60,143 nt of DNA from Myxococcales bacterium. GTDB lineage: Bacteria; Myxococcota_A; UBA796; GCA-2862545. The stretch's first letter is position 1; each line of letters opens with the position of its first letter. The translations under genes were made by a program, and so were the position numbers. The notes under the pieces are model-generated. The model did not search any database and was not told where the DNA came from. It was given only the letters and a program-made list of their open reading frames with translations. Shown in pieces: positions 9,438 to 17,740 of the stretch. The stretch spans positions 1 through 60,143 of the forward strand of contig JAHQVJ010000070.1 of assembly GCA_019634415.1 (NCBI GenBank), in the 5' to 3' direction.

Positions 9438-10199
9438 GTGGACTTCGAAGGGCGCTGGCTCAAACTCGACGACTTCGTGGACATCGACGGACTGCGTCAG
9501 CTCGACGACGAGGTGCGCGCCGGCATCGAGCGCTGCATGGAGAAGCACGGCGTGGGCGACAGCATGATGGGAAGCAAGGTCAATCGCTTCTTCCCCTCCC
9601 TGCCCGACCTCCGCTACGACAAGTCGGCTCCCGTGCTGTCGAAGCTCAAGACCATCAACCTCAAGATGCCTCGGGCCTACACCCGCATCCACCTGGCCGA
9701 TGGTGCGGAGCCCACCGAGATGGCACGGGAGTTCCCGGGGTTGGTGCGGTGGGTGGAGTCGCTGCCGCTGCTCCAGCACGGGCGCTTCTTCGTCATCTTC
9801 GATCACGAAGGCGCCCACGAGCCCATCCATCGCGGGCCGGTGCCCTACCAGGAGTTCTTCTGGCTCCGCACCAACCTCGACAAGCAGTTCTTCGTCTTCG
9901 ACGAGACCACTCAGACCAAGCACTACTTCGAAGGCCACGCCGTCTGGTTCGATCAGCACACCTACCACGGCTGCGACGAGACTCCGGTGGGAGAGCTTCA
10001 GTGGAGCATCCGGGTGGACGGCCAGTTCACTCCCGAGGTGCGAAAGTACATCGCCGAGCACTTCCGAGGCTGGACCGACGAGCAACGCACCCTGGTGCCC
10101 CGCTACGAGCAGGCACGCGACCTCGACGACCTGTACCCAGCGCTGTCGTCGACCCCCGACGAGCTCGGCAAGATGGTGCAGACGATGGGCGAGCCATGA
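9438..10199 (+). CDS. 2-oxoglutarate/Fe(II) oxygenase-like, aspartyl/asparaginyl hydroxylase type
   Basis: A 253-residue cytoplasmic protein. The segment with AHEPIHRG, then LRTNL, then FEGHAVWFDQHTYHG resembles the core of aspartyl/asparaginyl beta-hydroxylases: a His-containing first strand, an Arg on a central strand, then a turn with an FD and a second His. Family members use iron, 2-oxoglutarate and oxygen to hydroxylate an amino acid or small molecule. The assignment rests on this pattern only and the metal triad is not fully certain. The GTG at 9438 was chosen because GGAGG ends four bases before it; an in-frame ATG at 9414 has no ribosome site. It is divergent from the FAD oxidase by 55 bases, so a shared control region is likely. 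Confidence 0.6.
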   Translation: MDFEGRWLKLDDFVDIDGLRQLDDEVRAGIERCMEKHGVGDSMMGSKVNRFFPSLPDLRYDKSAPVLSKLKTINLKMPRAYTRIHLADGAEPTEMAREFPGLVRWVESLPLLQHGRFFVIFDHEGAHEPIHRGPVPYQEFFWLRTNLDKQFFVFDETTQTKHYFEGHAVWFDQHTYHGCDETPVGELQWSIRVDGQFTPEVRKYIAEHFRGWTDEQRTLVPRYEQARDLDDLYPALSSTPDELGKMVQTMGEP

Positions 10200-10254
10200 G
10201 GCTGAACGCCACAGGCTAGCCATCCGTTGGTCAACCGCCCGGCGGTCTGGGCCG

Positions 10255-13047
10255 ATGACTCGTGCGATGCACGACCAGCAGCAACTGCACAACATGTTCC
10301 TGGTCCCGATCCTCGACGAGGCCTGCGAACGACTGGGCTCCGACGACGTCGATGCGCTCCTCGCCCGACTCGACGCCACCCAGGAGCAGCTGCGCAGCAA
10401 GGATGGCTGGGTCAGCATGGCGTTCGTGGAGGCGCTGTGTGCCGATCTCGTCGTGGCCACCGACGATCCGCACATGATCGGCCGGGCCTGTCAGCGCCTG
10501 TTCAGCCGCGACTACCTCGGCGTGCTCAAGCCGCTGCTGCGAACGTTCGGCTCCCCCATGGCCGCCTTCGACCAGATGCAGTCGTCGCTGCCCCGCTTCA
10601 ACAAGGTGGCGCGCCTTCAGATCGTCGAGCGAGGTGAGGCCTCGGCCAGCATCGCCTTCTTCAGCGACGGCGAGACAAGCCGCCTCATGTGCCAGGGCCG
10701 GGTCGGGCAGTTCATCGCGGTGCCCCAGCTCTTCGACTGGCCCGCCGCCACCGTGGAGCACCCAGAGTGCATCCACGATGGCCACGAACGCTGCCTGTAC
10801 CACGTGAAGTGGCAGCCGCTGGCCCGTCCCATAGCCCGCCTTCGCGACCCCCTGATCGGAGCCGCCCTCGCCTCGATCGTGGTGTGGACCTTGGGGTTCG
10901 GCCTCGTGGAGAGCATCGTAGTAGTGGTGGCAGCCACCTCCGTGGGGGCGCTGTGGGCGCGGCTGGGGGAGCTGCGCAGCCGCATGGACCGTCGACTCGA
11001 CGAGCTGCACGACCAGGACAACGCGCTGAAGCGCAGCGCCATCTTCAACGAGCGGCGCTACGCCGAGCTGCTCGCGGCCAAGGAGTCCGTGGACCAGCAG
11101 GTGGCGGATCGCACCGCAGAGTTGGAGGCCACCACCAGCCAGCTCTCGGATGCGCTGGCCGAGGTTCGCCACCTCGACGAGTCGAAGACCCGGTTCTTCG
11201 CCAACGTGTCGCACGAGCTGCGCACGCCGCTGCAGCTGATCCTCGCACCCCTCGACGATCTGATCGAGCAGCGGGAGCCGCCGGGCGGCAAGCAACGCGC
11301 CCTCACCACCATGCGTCGCTCGGCGAGACGCCTGCACCGCCTGATCGACCAGCTCCTCGATCTGGCGCGGGTGGACGCTGGCGCAGAGCATGCGAAGCGC
11401 GTGTCCGCCTCGCCCGACGACCTGGCGAGGCACGTCTGCGCCACCTTCGGCACCACCGCCCAAGCGAACGGAATCACCCTTCACGCCGATGTGGTCGGGG
11501 CTCCCTCCACCATGCTGGACCTGCACTGGCTCGAGTCGGCCCTGACCAACCTGGTGGCCAACGCCCTGCGACACTGCGACACAGGCGACGAGGTCGTCGT
11601 ACGGGTGAGACAGGGCGAGGGGAGGCTCCGCTTCGAGGTGGAAGACACCGGTCCGGGGATCCCGCCCGAGGATCTGCCCCGGATCTTCGATCGCTTCGCC
11701 CAATCTCAGCAGAAGGAGGGAGGCTCTCGTGGCACGGGACTCGGGCTGGCCATCGTGCACGAGGCCGCGCGGCTGCACGAGGGAGCCGCCACGGTCACCA
11801 GCGAGCTGGGCGTGGGCACCACGTTCCTGCTGGACCTCCCCTGGACCGCCGGGACCAGCATCGTGGTGCAGACCACGACATCGCAGCAGGACCCCGAGGC
11901 GCCCACCGAGCCCGGCGTCGTCATCGAAGACGTGGTGGAGCACCCCGGTCCAGGGCCCCACGCCCCGCTGGCGGTGATCGCGGAGGACAATCCGGATCTG
12001 CGCGCGCTGGTCGCCGACACCTTGGCCAACCGGTACCGCGTGCGAGCCTGCGCCAACGGCGCCCTGGCACTGCAGGAGTGCCAGCGCGAGGTGCCCGATC
12101 TCGTGGTCACCGACCGCTCCATGCCCCAGATGACGGGGCTCGAGCTGTGCCAGGGCCTGCGCGAGCGCCCCAGCACCCGCGACGTGCCGGTGATCCTGCT
12201 CACGGCCCACTCGCAGCTCGACGACATCCTCGCAGCCTTCGACGTGGGCGCCGACGACTACCTCACCAAGCCGTTCCACCCCCGTGAGCTGCTCGCTCGC
12301 GCCGACGTGCACGTGCAGCTGCGGCTGCTCGCCCGGGAGACGCTCGTGCGCGAGCGGCGCGCCAGCGTGGGCACCCTCGCCGCCGAGATCGCACACCATG
12401 TGCGGAACCCGCTCAACGTGCTGATCAACGGCCTGCCCGTCCTGGAGCACGTCATGGGATCGGGGACCACCGGCCCCCATCGGCTGCTCGACCAGATGCA
12501 GAAGAGCGCCAGCCGCATCCAGGTGCTCAGCAACGATCTGCTCTACGTGGCCGACCGGCCGAATCGGAGCCGACCCGAGGTTCACCACATGCTGCCGGGG
12601 CTGCAGACCGCCGTTCGGATCGCGTCCACCACCCGCCCCGGCCAGACGGGTCGGATCACCTGGGCGAACCTCGAGGACGGAACCGTGCACGGCGTGGCCG
12701 GCGATCTCACGCAGGTGTGGCTCCACCTGCTCGATCACGCCATCCGCTCCGCGGGCCCCGACGGCACGGTGCGCGTGGGCGCAGGGTCGCGCGAAGGACA
12801 GTTCGAGGTGACGTTCGAGGACTCCGGACCAGGGGTGCCCGAGAACCTGGAGGAGCAGCTGGGTCTGGCCCACCTGACCACCGAGGGTCGGCCCAAGGGC
12901 ACCGGACTCGGCCTCGCGGTGGCGGCCCGCATCGTGGCCGATCACGATGGACACCTCGACGTGAGCCCCTCCCCCGAGCTCGGCGGGACCCGCTTCCGGG
13001 TGGCGCTGCCGCTGCACACCGAGCAGGTCCTCGTCACGGCCGGATAG
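10255..13047 (+). CDS. Hybrid sensor kinase with two kinase modules and a central receiver
   Basis: A 930-residue signalling protein. Residues 1-190 are a sensor region ending in ECIHDGHERCLYHVKW, a Cys-containing pattern seen in V4R-like ligand domains (tentative). Two membrane helices lie at about 198-235, then a coiled coil. Kinase 1 has H320 (FANVSHELRTP), N-box Asn432/Asn436, and ATP motifs VEDTGPGIP and GTGLGLAI. The receiver has acidic ED577-578, phosphoacceptor Asp620, Thr650 and Lys672. A second kinase module follows, with H714 (EIAHHVRNPL) and glycine boxes EDSGPGVP and GTGLGLAV, but both N-box Asn are His (824, 828). It follows the oxygenase-like gene by 55 bases and may sense a signal tied to it. 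The ATG at 10255 has only a weak ribosome site. Confidence 0.92.
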   Translation: MTRAMHDQQQLHNMFLVPILDEACERLGSDDVDALLARLDATQEQLRSKDGWVSMAFVEALCADLVVATDDPHMIGRACQRLFSRDYLGVLKPLLRTFGSPMAAFDQMQSSLPRFNKVARLQIVERGEASASIAFFSDGETSRLMCQGRVGQFIAVPQLFDWPAATVEHPECIHDGHERCLYHVKWQPLARPIARLRDPLIGAALASIVVWTLGFGLVESIVVVVAATSVGALWARLGELRSRMDRRLDELHDQDNALKRSAIFNERRYAELLAAKESVDQQVADRTAELEATTSQLSDALAEVRHLDESKTRFFANVSHELRTPLQLILAPLDDLIEQREPPGGKQRALTTMRRSARRLHRLIDQLLDLARVDAGAEHAKRVSASPDDLARHVCATFGTTAQANGITLHADVVGAPSTMLDLHWLESALTNLVANALRHCDTGDEVVVRVRQGEGRLRFEVEDTGPGIPPEDLPRIFDRFAQSQQKEGGSRGTGLGLAIVHEAARLHEGAATVTSELGVGTTFLLDLPWTAGTSIVVQTTTSQQDPEAPTEPGVVIEDVVEHPGPGPHAPLAVIAEDNPDLRALVADTLANRYRVRACANGALALQECQREVPDLVVTDRSMPQMTGLELCQGLRERPSTRDVPVILLTAHSQLDDILAAFDVGADDYLTKPFHPRELLARADVHVQLRLLARETLVRERRASVGTLAAEIAHHVRNPLNVLINGLPVLEHVMGSGTTGPHRLLDQMQKSASRIQVLSNDLLYVADRPNRSRPEVHHMLPGLQTAVRIASTTRPGQTGRITWANLEDGTVHGVAGDLTQVWLHLLDHAIRSAGPDGTVRVGAGSREGQFEVTFEDSGPGVPENLEEQLGLAHLTTEGRPKGTGLGLAVAARIVADHDGHLDVSPSPELGGTRFRVALPLHTEQVLVTAG

Positions 13048-13066
13048 AGCCGCCCCAGCGGAGTCC

Positions 13067-14278
13067 TCAGCTCGGCAGGGGCTCCTCCACCAGCTCGAAG
13101 CGGCCCACGTCGTAGGGGTCGCCCGGCGGCGCCTGCACGCGCACCAGCCGCTCCCTCACGCCCCGCTTCGCGAGCTGACTGGCCCGGTGGTAGCACCAGG
13201 GCTGGTTCCCCGGGCGCCCCAGGGCAGCATGGGCCGACCAGGCACATCCGCCGCCGCACACCTCCGCGAACGCGCAGCCCTCGCAGAATCCCCACAGACC
13301 CGAGCGTAGGCCACCGCGCTGAAAGCCCATCGGCGACTCGTCGTCGCCCCACAGCGCCTCGAGGGAGTCGTCGGGGACACGCCCCGAGGCGTAGGGCGCC
13401 GTGGGCAGAGAGGGGCAGGGCTTGACCGTGCCGTCCGACTCGATGGACATCACGCACGAGCCCGCCGGACACCCCGTCCAGTGGGCGGACGGCCGACCTG
13501 GCTCGCTGCGCAGCAGCTCTTCGTGGGGTCCGAAGTAGCCGAGGTTGTTGGAGCCATGGATGAACATGGTCTCCCCCACCGGACGGCCCGCCGCCCGGGT
13601 GGCCTCGGCAGCCTCGACCTGCAGGGCCGCAAGCGTGTCGATCGCCTCCACCACCTGCCAGGGCTGCAGCAGCCACTCCGGACGATCCGCCGCCCGGCCC
13701 ATGGGCACCGTGACCTGGACTCGCCATCCTCGCACGCCTGCCTGCGCCATGTGCGCGTACTGATCGCGCAGGTGGGGCAAGGTCAGCGCGTTGAGCTGGG
13801 TGTTCACCGTGACCACCCGCGTCGCATCGAGCGCCGCCTCCAGAGCCCGCGAGACCGCCGCGTGACTTCCGCGGCGTCCTCGGAGGGTGTCGTGCGCCTC
13901 CTCGGGCCCGTCGATGGACAAGCCGACGCCCACCAACCCCGCCTCCCCCAGGCGGGCCAGCAGCGCCGGCGTCAGGCCGAACCCACCGGTCTGCATGCCC
14001 ACTCGGATCCCGCCCTGCGCCAAGCGCTCGATCAGCACGGGCAGATCGGGCCGCAGGTAGGCCTCGCCGCCGATCAGGGTGACCTCTCGGGTGCCCAGCG
14101 CCACGAGCTCGTCGGCCACGCCCAGCAGCTCGGCGGTGGACAGCTCTCGGGGACGTGCGCGAGCGGCCCGAGACCCACAGTGCAGGCACGCGTGGTCACA
14201 CTGCAGCGTGACCTCCCACACCACATACACGGGCTTCGGACGCTCGTGGTCGTCCGCGGTCAGCTCACGGACGTGCAT
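13067..14278 (-). CDS. Radical SAM/SPASM enzyme, candidate peptide maturase
   Basis: A 403-residue radical SAM enzyme. The first cluster motif is C27-x3-C31-x2-C34 (QCDHACLHCGS) and the SAM-binding GGE is at 68-70. The C-terminal SPASM region has eight Cys (268, 273, 286, 330, 333, 339, 343, 360), enough for two auxiliary 4Fe-4S clusters. Enzymes of this class modify ribosomal peptides by thioether, C-C or epimer chemistry, or act in cofactor synthesis (PqqE). Its ATG shares one base with the stop of the upstream 99-residue gene (TGATG), so the two are translationally coupled. That argues the small protein is its substrate or partner. The end is 19 bases from the convergent kinase gene. Confidence 0.9.
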   Translation of the reverse strand: MHVRELTADDHERPKPVYVVWEVTLQCDHACLHCGSRAARARPRELSTAELLGVADELVALGTREVTLIGGEAYLRPDLPVLIERLAQGGIRVGMQTGGFGLTPALLARLGEAGLVGVGLSIDGPEEAHDTLRGRRGSHAAVSRALEAALDATRVVTVNTQLNALTLPHLRDQYAHMAQAGVRGWRVQVTVPMGRAADRPEWLLQPWQVVEAIDTLAALQVEAAEATRAAGRPVGETMFIHGSNNLGYFGPHEELLRSEPGRPSAHWTGCPAGSCVMSIESDGTVKPCPSLPTAPYASGRVPDDSLEALWGDDESPMGFQRGGLRSGLWGFCEGCAFAEVCGGGCAWSAHAALGRPGNQPWCYHRASQLAKRGVRERLVRVQAPPGDPYDVGRFELVEEPLPS

Positions 14279-14577
14279 CAGCTCGGACCCGTGTCGCCCG
14301 TGGCGCCAGTGGGATCGGTGTCGGCGTCGGTATCGGTGTCGGTGTCGGTGTCGACATCGGTGTCGGCGTCGGTATCGTAGGTGGTGTCACAGCCGCCGTA
14401 GTCCACACAGGTGGAGCCCTTGTCCATGCACCCTGGCGTGGCGGCCAGCAAGCCGAGCATCAACGCCGCTGCAGTCTTGTTGGTGGAGCAGTGGCCCACC
14501 TTGGTTCCACACTCGGGGCACCAACAGGTTCGGGGGGGAACGTGATGCCCACACTGGACGCAGACGGACAAGCCCAT
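14278..14577 (-). CDS. Small zinc-ribbon / Asp-Thr-repeat peptide, candidate substrate of the radical SAM enzyme
   Basis: A 99-residue protein with three parts. Residues 1-30 are Cys-rich and look like a zinc ribbon (CVQCGHH, then CWCPECG). Residues 34-50 are hydrophobic (TAAALMLGLLAATPGC) and could be a membrane segment or a poor lipobox. The C-terminal 35 residues are mostly Asp and Thr in alternation, ending TGDTGPS, with two Tyr (DYGG, TTYD) and two Cys just before them. GGAGGAGAG lies close upstream of the ATG at 14577. The gene overlaps the radical SAM enzyme start by one base. It could be a ribosomal peptide precursor, but Asp-Thr linkers also occur in ordinary lipoproteins of this phylum, so the role is inferred from context. 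Confidence 0.72.
   Translation of the reverse strand: MGLSVCVQCGHHVPPRTCWCPECGTKVGHCSTNKTAAALMLGLLAATPGCMDKGSTCVDYGGCDTTYDTDADTDVDTDTDTDTDADTDPTGATGDTGPS
14314..14377 (-). repeat. Hexanucleotide repeat coding for Asp-Thr units
   Basis: Near-perfect tandem copies of a 6-base unit (GTCGGT on the plus strand, with GTCGAC, GTCGGC and ATCGGT variants) encode the Asp-Thr/Asp-Ala run of the small peptide. Slippage by one unit would add or remove two residues without changing frame, so the length may differ between strains. Confidence 0.8.
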
Positions 14578-14672
14578 GGTCTCTCCTCCATGACAGCAAT
14601 CGGACCGGCGCGAGCGATACCAGCACCGGTCCCGATCCAAGGCTAGCCGACGCATCGCAAGTCCGTGTGGGG

Positions 14673-14682
14673 TGTGTACACA
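14673..14682. promoter_or_regulatory. Palindrome TGTGTACACA upstream of the peptide gene
   Basis: A perfect 10-bp palindrome lies about 95 bases before the start of the small peptide gene, in the 151-base gap that follows the upstream membrane-protein gene. It is the most symmetric element in that gap and a reasonable operator candidate, but nothing else supports it. Confidence 0.25.
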
Positions 14683-14728
14683 AACCCTCCCCCACCGCTG
14701 CACGCGACTGTGCACTACCGCCGCACGC

Positions 14729-15046
14729 TCAGGCGCTGGAGGGAGGAGCCGGCGAAGGACAGGGATCCGACCACACACTGGGCCCTCCCCGGTTGGCGCG
14801 CGCGCGCAGCTCCGCCAGGGCTGCGGTGACCGCAATGGCGTCTTCGTCGGTGCTGCTGGCGATGTCGTGGAACAGTCTCTTCAGCCAGGGCGACTCGGCC
14901 TGGCGAGCCGGCCGGGACGTGGCCACGACGGAGCCCGCGAGGAGTGCGGCCAACAGGGCCGACGCTCCACTGGGAACGAGCAACAGCCCCACCAGCGAGC
15001 CAGCGAGCACACCCAGGCGGAGGACGCGCAAGAAGTGTGTCGTCAC
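14729..15046 (-). CDS. Small two-helix membrane protein, unknown function
   Basis: A 105-residue protein with two hydrophobic helices in the first half (about residues 8-24 and 27-42, LGVLAGSLVGLLLVP and ASALLAALLAGSVVA) and a soluble, mixed-charge tail with a helical DEDAIAVTAALAELRARA segment. The start is a GTG at 15046 with GGAGGATCG directly before it. It reads in the same direction as the peptide/radical-SAM pair 151 bases downstream, but a shared transcript is not shown. I do not recognise the family. Confidence 0.6.
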   Translation of the reverse strand: MTTHFLRVLRLGVLAGSLVGLLLVPSGASALLAALLAGSVVATSRPARQAESPWLKRLFHDIASSTDEDAIAVTAALAELRARANRGGPSVWSDPCPSPAPPSSA

Positions 15047-15151
15047 CGATCCTCCTGCTGCGGGGTTCTGTCGTGCTCATAGGCAGCCCATCGACCAGGA
15101 ACTGACCGGCAGCGACCACGGGGCTATGCTCGCGCCTTCCCAGGACCGACG

Positions 15152-16375
15152 ATGACCCTCGACCTCACCTTCGTGCGCAGCCAGTTCCCCGCATTCCGAC
15201 AACCCACGTTGGAGGGATCCCGTCACTTCGAGAACGCAGGCGGATCCTACGCCTGCCGCCACACCATCGAGCGACTGACGCGCTTCTACACCCAGACCAA
15301 GCTGCAGCCCTACCCCCACTACGCCGCGGGCCAGGCGGGGGGCGCGCAGATGCAGGACGCACGCGAGCGCCTCGCGGGCCTGCTGAACGTCCAGACCGAG
15401 GAGCTGCACGCAGGACCCTCCACCACTCAGAACGTCTACGTGCTCGCGAGGGCGTTTCGGGCCGGCTGGCGCGAAGGCGACGAGATCATCGTCACCGATC
15501 AAGACCACGAGGCCAACATCGGCGCCTGGCGACGACTCGCGGACACCGGCATCGTGGTGCGGGAGTGGTCGGCGGATCAGCATACGGGCCAGCTCGATCC
15601 CGCCGCCCTCGACGCGTTGCTGACCGAGCGCACGCGGCTCGTGGCGTTCACCCATTGCTCCAACGTCGTCGCCCACCACAACCCGGTCGCAGCCATCACC
15701 GCCAAGGTGCGCGCAGCGGGTGCCCGCTCGGTGGTCGACGGCGTGGCCTACGCCCCCCACGGGCTGCCCGACGTCACCGCCCTGGGCGCCGACGTCTACC
15801 TGTTCTCCGCCTACAAGACCTACGGCCCCCACCAAGGCGTGATGGTGGTTCGACAGGCGGTGATGGACACCCTCGCCAACCAGAGCCACGACTTCAACGA
15901 CGGCGTCCTGTCGAAGCGTCTGGTGCCGGCGGGGCCCGACCACGCCCAGGTGGCCGCCCTCGGGGGCGTGGCCGACTACCTGCACGCCCTGCACGATCAC
16001 CACTTCCCCGACGACGCCTCCCCCGCCGAGCGCGGGCGGCGCACACACCAGCTGATGGAGGCCCACGAGCGGGCGCTATTGGCCCCTCTCCTGGAGCGGC
16101 TCGCGGCGCACCCGGCTGCACGCGTGCTCGGCCCTACGGACGCCGCTCACCGAGCCCCCACCGTGGCGTGCGACACCACCAAGGCCCCCGAGTCCCTGGC
16201 TCGAGCGCTGGCGGAGCGAGGGATCATGGCAGCCTGGGGCCACTTTTATGCCCCTCGGATCCTGCGCCGCATGGGGGTGGATCCGAATCGAGGCGTGCTG
16301 CGGCTCTCCTTCACCCACTACACCAGCCACGAGGACGTGCAGGCGTTGATCGACGCCCTCGACGCCGTACTGTGA
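15152..16375 (+). CDS. Class V aminotransferase, cysteine desulfurase-like (VC1184 type)
   Basis: A 407-residue fold-type I PLP enzyme. The cofactor Lys is in FSAYKTYGPHQG (about residue 225), preceded by VVDGVAYAPHG with the PLP-binding Asp and by HCSNVVAHHNP. The overall form (FENAGGSYACR at the start, WGHFYAPRIL and RLSFTHYTSHED at the end) matches the cysteine-desulfurase-like group typified by VC1184, which lacks a proven role in iron-sulfur assembly. No suf or isc genes are nearby. Substrate and reaction are therefore open; cysteine desulfuration or a related C-S or transamination step is plausible. The ribosome site is weak. Confidence 0.88.
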   Translation: MTLDLTFVRSQFPAFRQPTLEGSRHFENAGGSYACRHTIERLTRFYTQTKLQPYPHYAAGQAGGAQMQDARERLAGLLNVQTEELHAGPSTTQNVYVLARAFRAGWREGDEIIVTDQDHEANIGAWRRLADTGIVVREWSADQHTGQLDPAALDALLTERTRLVAFTHCSNVVAHHNPVAAITAKVRAAGARSVVDGVAYAPHGLPDVTALGADVYLFSAYKTYGPHQGVMVVRQAVMDTLANQSHDFNDGVLSKRLVPAGPDHAQVAALGGVADYLHALHDHHFPDDASPAERGRRTHQLMEAHERALLAPLLERLAAHPAARVLGPTDAAHRAPTVACDTTKAPESLARALAERGIMAAWGHFYAPRILRRMGVDPNRGVLRLSFTHYTSHEDVQALIDALDAVL

Positions 16376-16423
16376 GGCGAACCGACGGTGCTCGGTGGCG
16401 TCGAAGTCCTCGTAGGAGGAACG

Positions 16424-17050
16424 ATGTGGAGCTGGCTGTGGATGGGGGCTGCCGTCGCTGCGGAGCCCGTGGTGTGCTTCCAGCCCCTCGGTCGGCACGA
16501 GCCCTACCTGGTGCAAGCCGCCGCTCGCGGAGTGCGCGTGGTGTACGGCTTTCCGGTCCAGCTGCTGCCCGCCACCGACTTCCCGACCAGCGCATGGACC
16601 CCGGCTCGAAAGCGCTGGCGTGCCGATCACCTGCTCGACTGGCTCGCGCAGACGCGCCCTGAGGCGTGCTCCATGGTGGTGGGCCTGACCTCCGAGGACA
16701 TCTCCACCACCAAGGGACCCCACGACGACTGGGGCGTGTTCGGACTCGCCCAGATCAAGGGCCGCAGCGCCATGGTGTCGAGCTTTCGGCTGCGCGAGGG
16801 AGCCCGGCCGCAGCAGAGCCGGCTGCGTCGGGTGGTCAAGATCACGAACCACGAGGTGGGCCACGTGCTGGGCCTACGACACGGTGGCGCGCTGGGTTGT
16901 CCCATGAACGACGCGCTGGGCCGGGTGCAGACCGTCGACCGAATGAGCGGCCTGCTGTGCGAGCTACCCCGACTCCAGATCCGAGACTGGTGGCAGGTCA
17001 CCCTCCCCGAGCTCGACTCGTTTCCCTGGGACGAGTTCCCCACCCGCTAG
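16424..17050 (+). CDS. Exported archaemetzincin-like metalloprotease
   Basis: A 208-residue protein with a short signal peptide (MWSWLWMGAAVAAEP) and the metzincin-type zinc motif HEVGHVLGLRH at about 143-153, followed by GGALGCPM. This is the archaemetzincin arrangement, in which three His and a Glu form the active site. Two features are unusual: archaemetzincins are normally cytoplasmic, and the second zinc site, built from four Cys in the family, keeps only the Cys of GCPM and one later Cys (LLCELP). The ATG at 16424 has TAGGAGGAACG upstream; longer reading frames lack this. It follows the aminotransferase by 48 bases. The substrate is unknown. Confidence 0.8.
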   Translation: MWSWLWMGAAVAAEPVVCFQPLGRHEPYLVQAAARGVRVVYGFPVQLLPATDFPTSAWTPARKRWRADHLLDWLAQTRPEACSMVVGLTSEDISTTKGPHDDWGVFGLAQIKGRSAMVSSFRLREGARPQQSRLRRVVKITNHEVGHVLGLRHGGALGCPMNDALGRVQTVDRMSGLLCELPRLQIRDWWQVTLPELDSFPWDEFPTR

Positions 17051-17065
17051 GCGCCACATCGGCCG

Positions 17066-17674
17066 CTACGACTCGCCGGCCAGCGAGTCGCGCTCCAGCG
17101 CGCCCGCCTTCGCCACGTCGGCCACGTTGATCTCGGACCGGTCGCCGTCGAGCGACAGCGCGGCCTCGGGCATGGCATAGATGGTGAAGCGGTAGGTGTT
17201 GATCGAGTTCGGCGAGCAGGGCCCGAAGTACCCGAAGAAGTCGCTGTTCTGCATCTCGGCCTGCAGCGCCCCCGCAGGCTCGGCCACCTTCTCGCCCTCG
17301 GGGACACCCGCCGGCAGCGACAACGCGTCGGCTGGAATGTCGTAGATGGCCCAGTGGATCAGGCCATCGTCGTAGCCCGGCGGTGTGAAGTCGCGATCGC
17401 GCATCACCACCACGTACGACGCCGTCCCCTCGGGCCCCGGCGTCCACGACAGGGGCGGCGTGCGGTTCTTCCCCGGTCCGGCGTCGTTGAAGGGAGGGCC
17501 GCACTCGAACTGCAGCGGAATCGTCTCGCCTTGCGCGAAGGCCGAGCTCGTGAGCTCGAAGGGGACGGGCTCGGGGGCCGTGTCGGCCGTGGCCACCGGC
17601 TCCGTGGGCTCGGTGCCTGCATCGCTGCAGGCCAGAGCCCAGACACTCGAGATGCACAGCGCCAGTCGTCGCAT
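17066..17674 (-). CDS. PEBP family (YbhB/YbcL-like) lipoprotein
   Basis: A 202-residue protein with a lipoprotein signal (VWALACSDAG, Cys at about residue 16), a Thr/Glu/Pro linker, and a phosphatidylethanolamine-binding-protein fold. Family signs are the start of the fold at FELTSSAF, the metal-pocket-like TPPLSWT, DRDF and GLIHWAIYDIPAD, and the late FTIYAM. Bacterial YbhB/YbcL proteins bind small anionic ligands; none has a firm enzymatic role. The ATG at 17674 follows GGAGGGACC. It ends 15 bases from the convergent archaemetzincin gene and lies downstream of the second beta-helix gene on the same strand (66 bases). Confidence 0.9.
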   Translation of the reverse strand: MRRLALCISSVWALACSDAGTEPTEPVATADTAPEPVPFELTSSAFAQGETIPLQFECGPPFNDAGPGKNRTPPLSWTPGPEGTASYVVVMRDRDFTPPGYDDGLIHWAIYDIPADALSLPAGVPEGEKVAEPAGALQAEMQNSDFFGYFGPCSPNSINTYRFTIYAMPEAALSLDGDRSEINVADVAKAGALERDSLAGES

Positions 17675-17740
17675 GGTCCCTCCGCCCGGGTCGACGGACG
17701 AGCCGCCCATTCGTACGGCACAGGCGGCTCGGACGAGCGG

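Noticed and set aside
10231..13017. Long minus-strand open frame opposite the hybrid kinase
   Set aside because: Mirror frame of a gene with clear kinase motifs; its translation shows no domain and biased composition.
14314..14377. Regulatory or CRISPR repeat
   Set aside because: The 6-base units are in frame and code for the Asp-Thr tail of a gene with a strong ribosome site.
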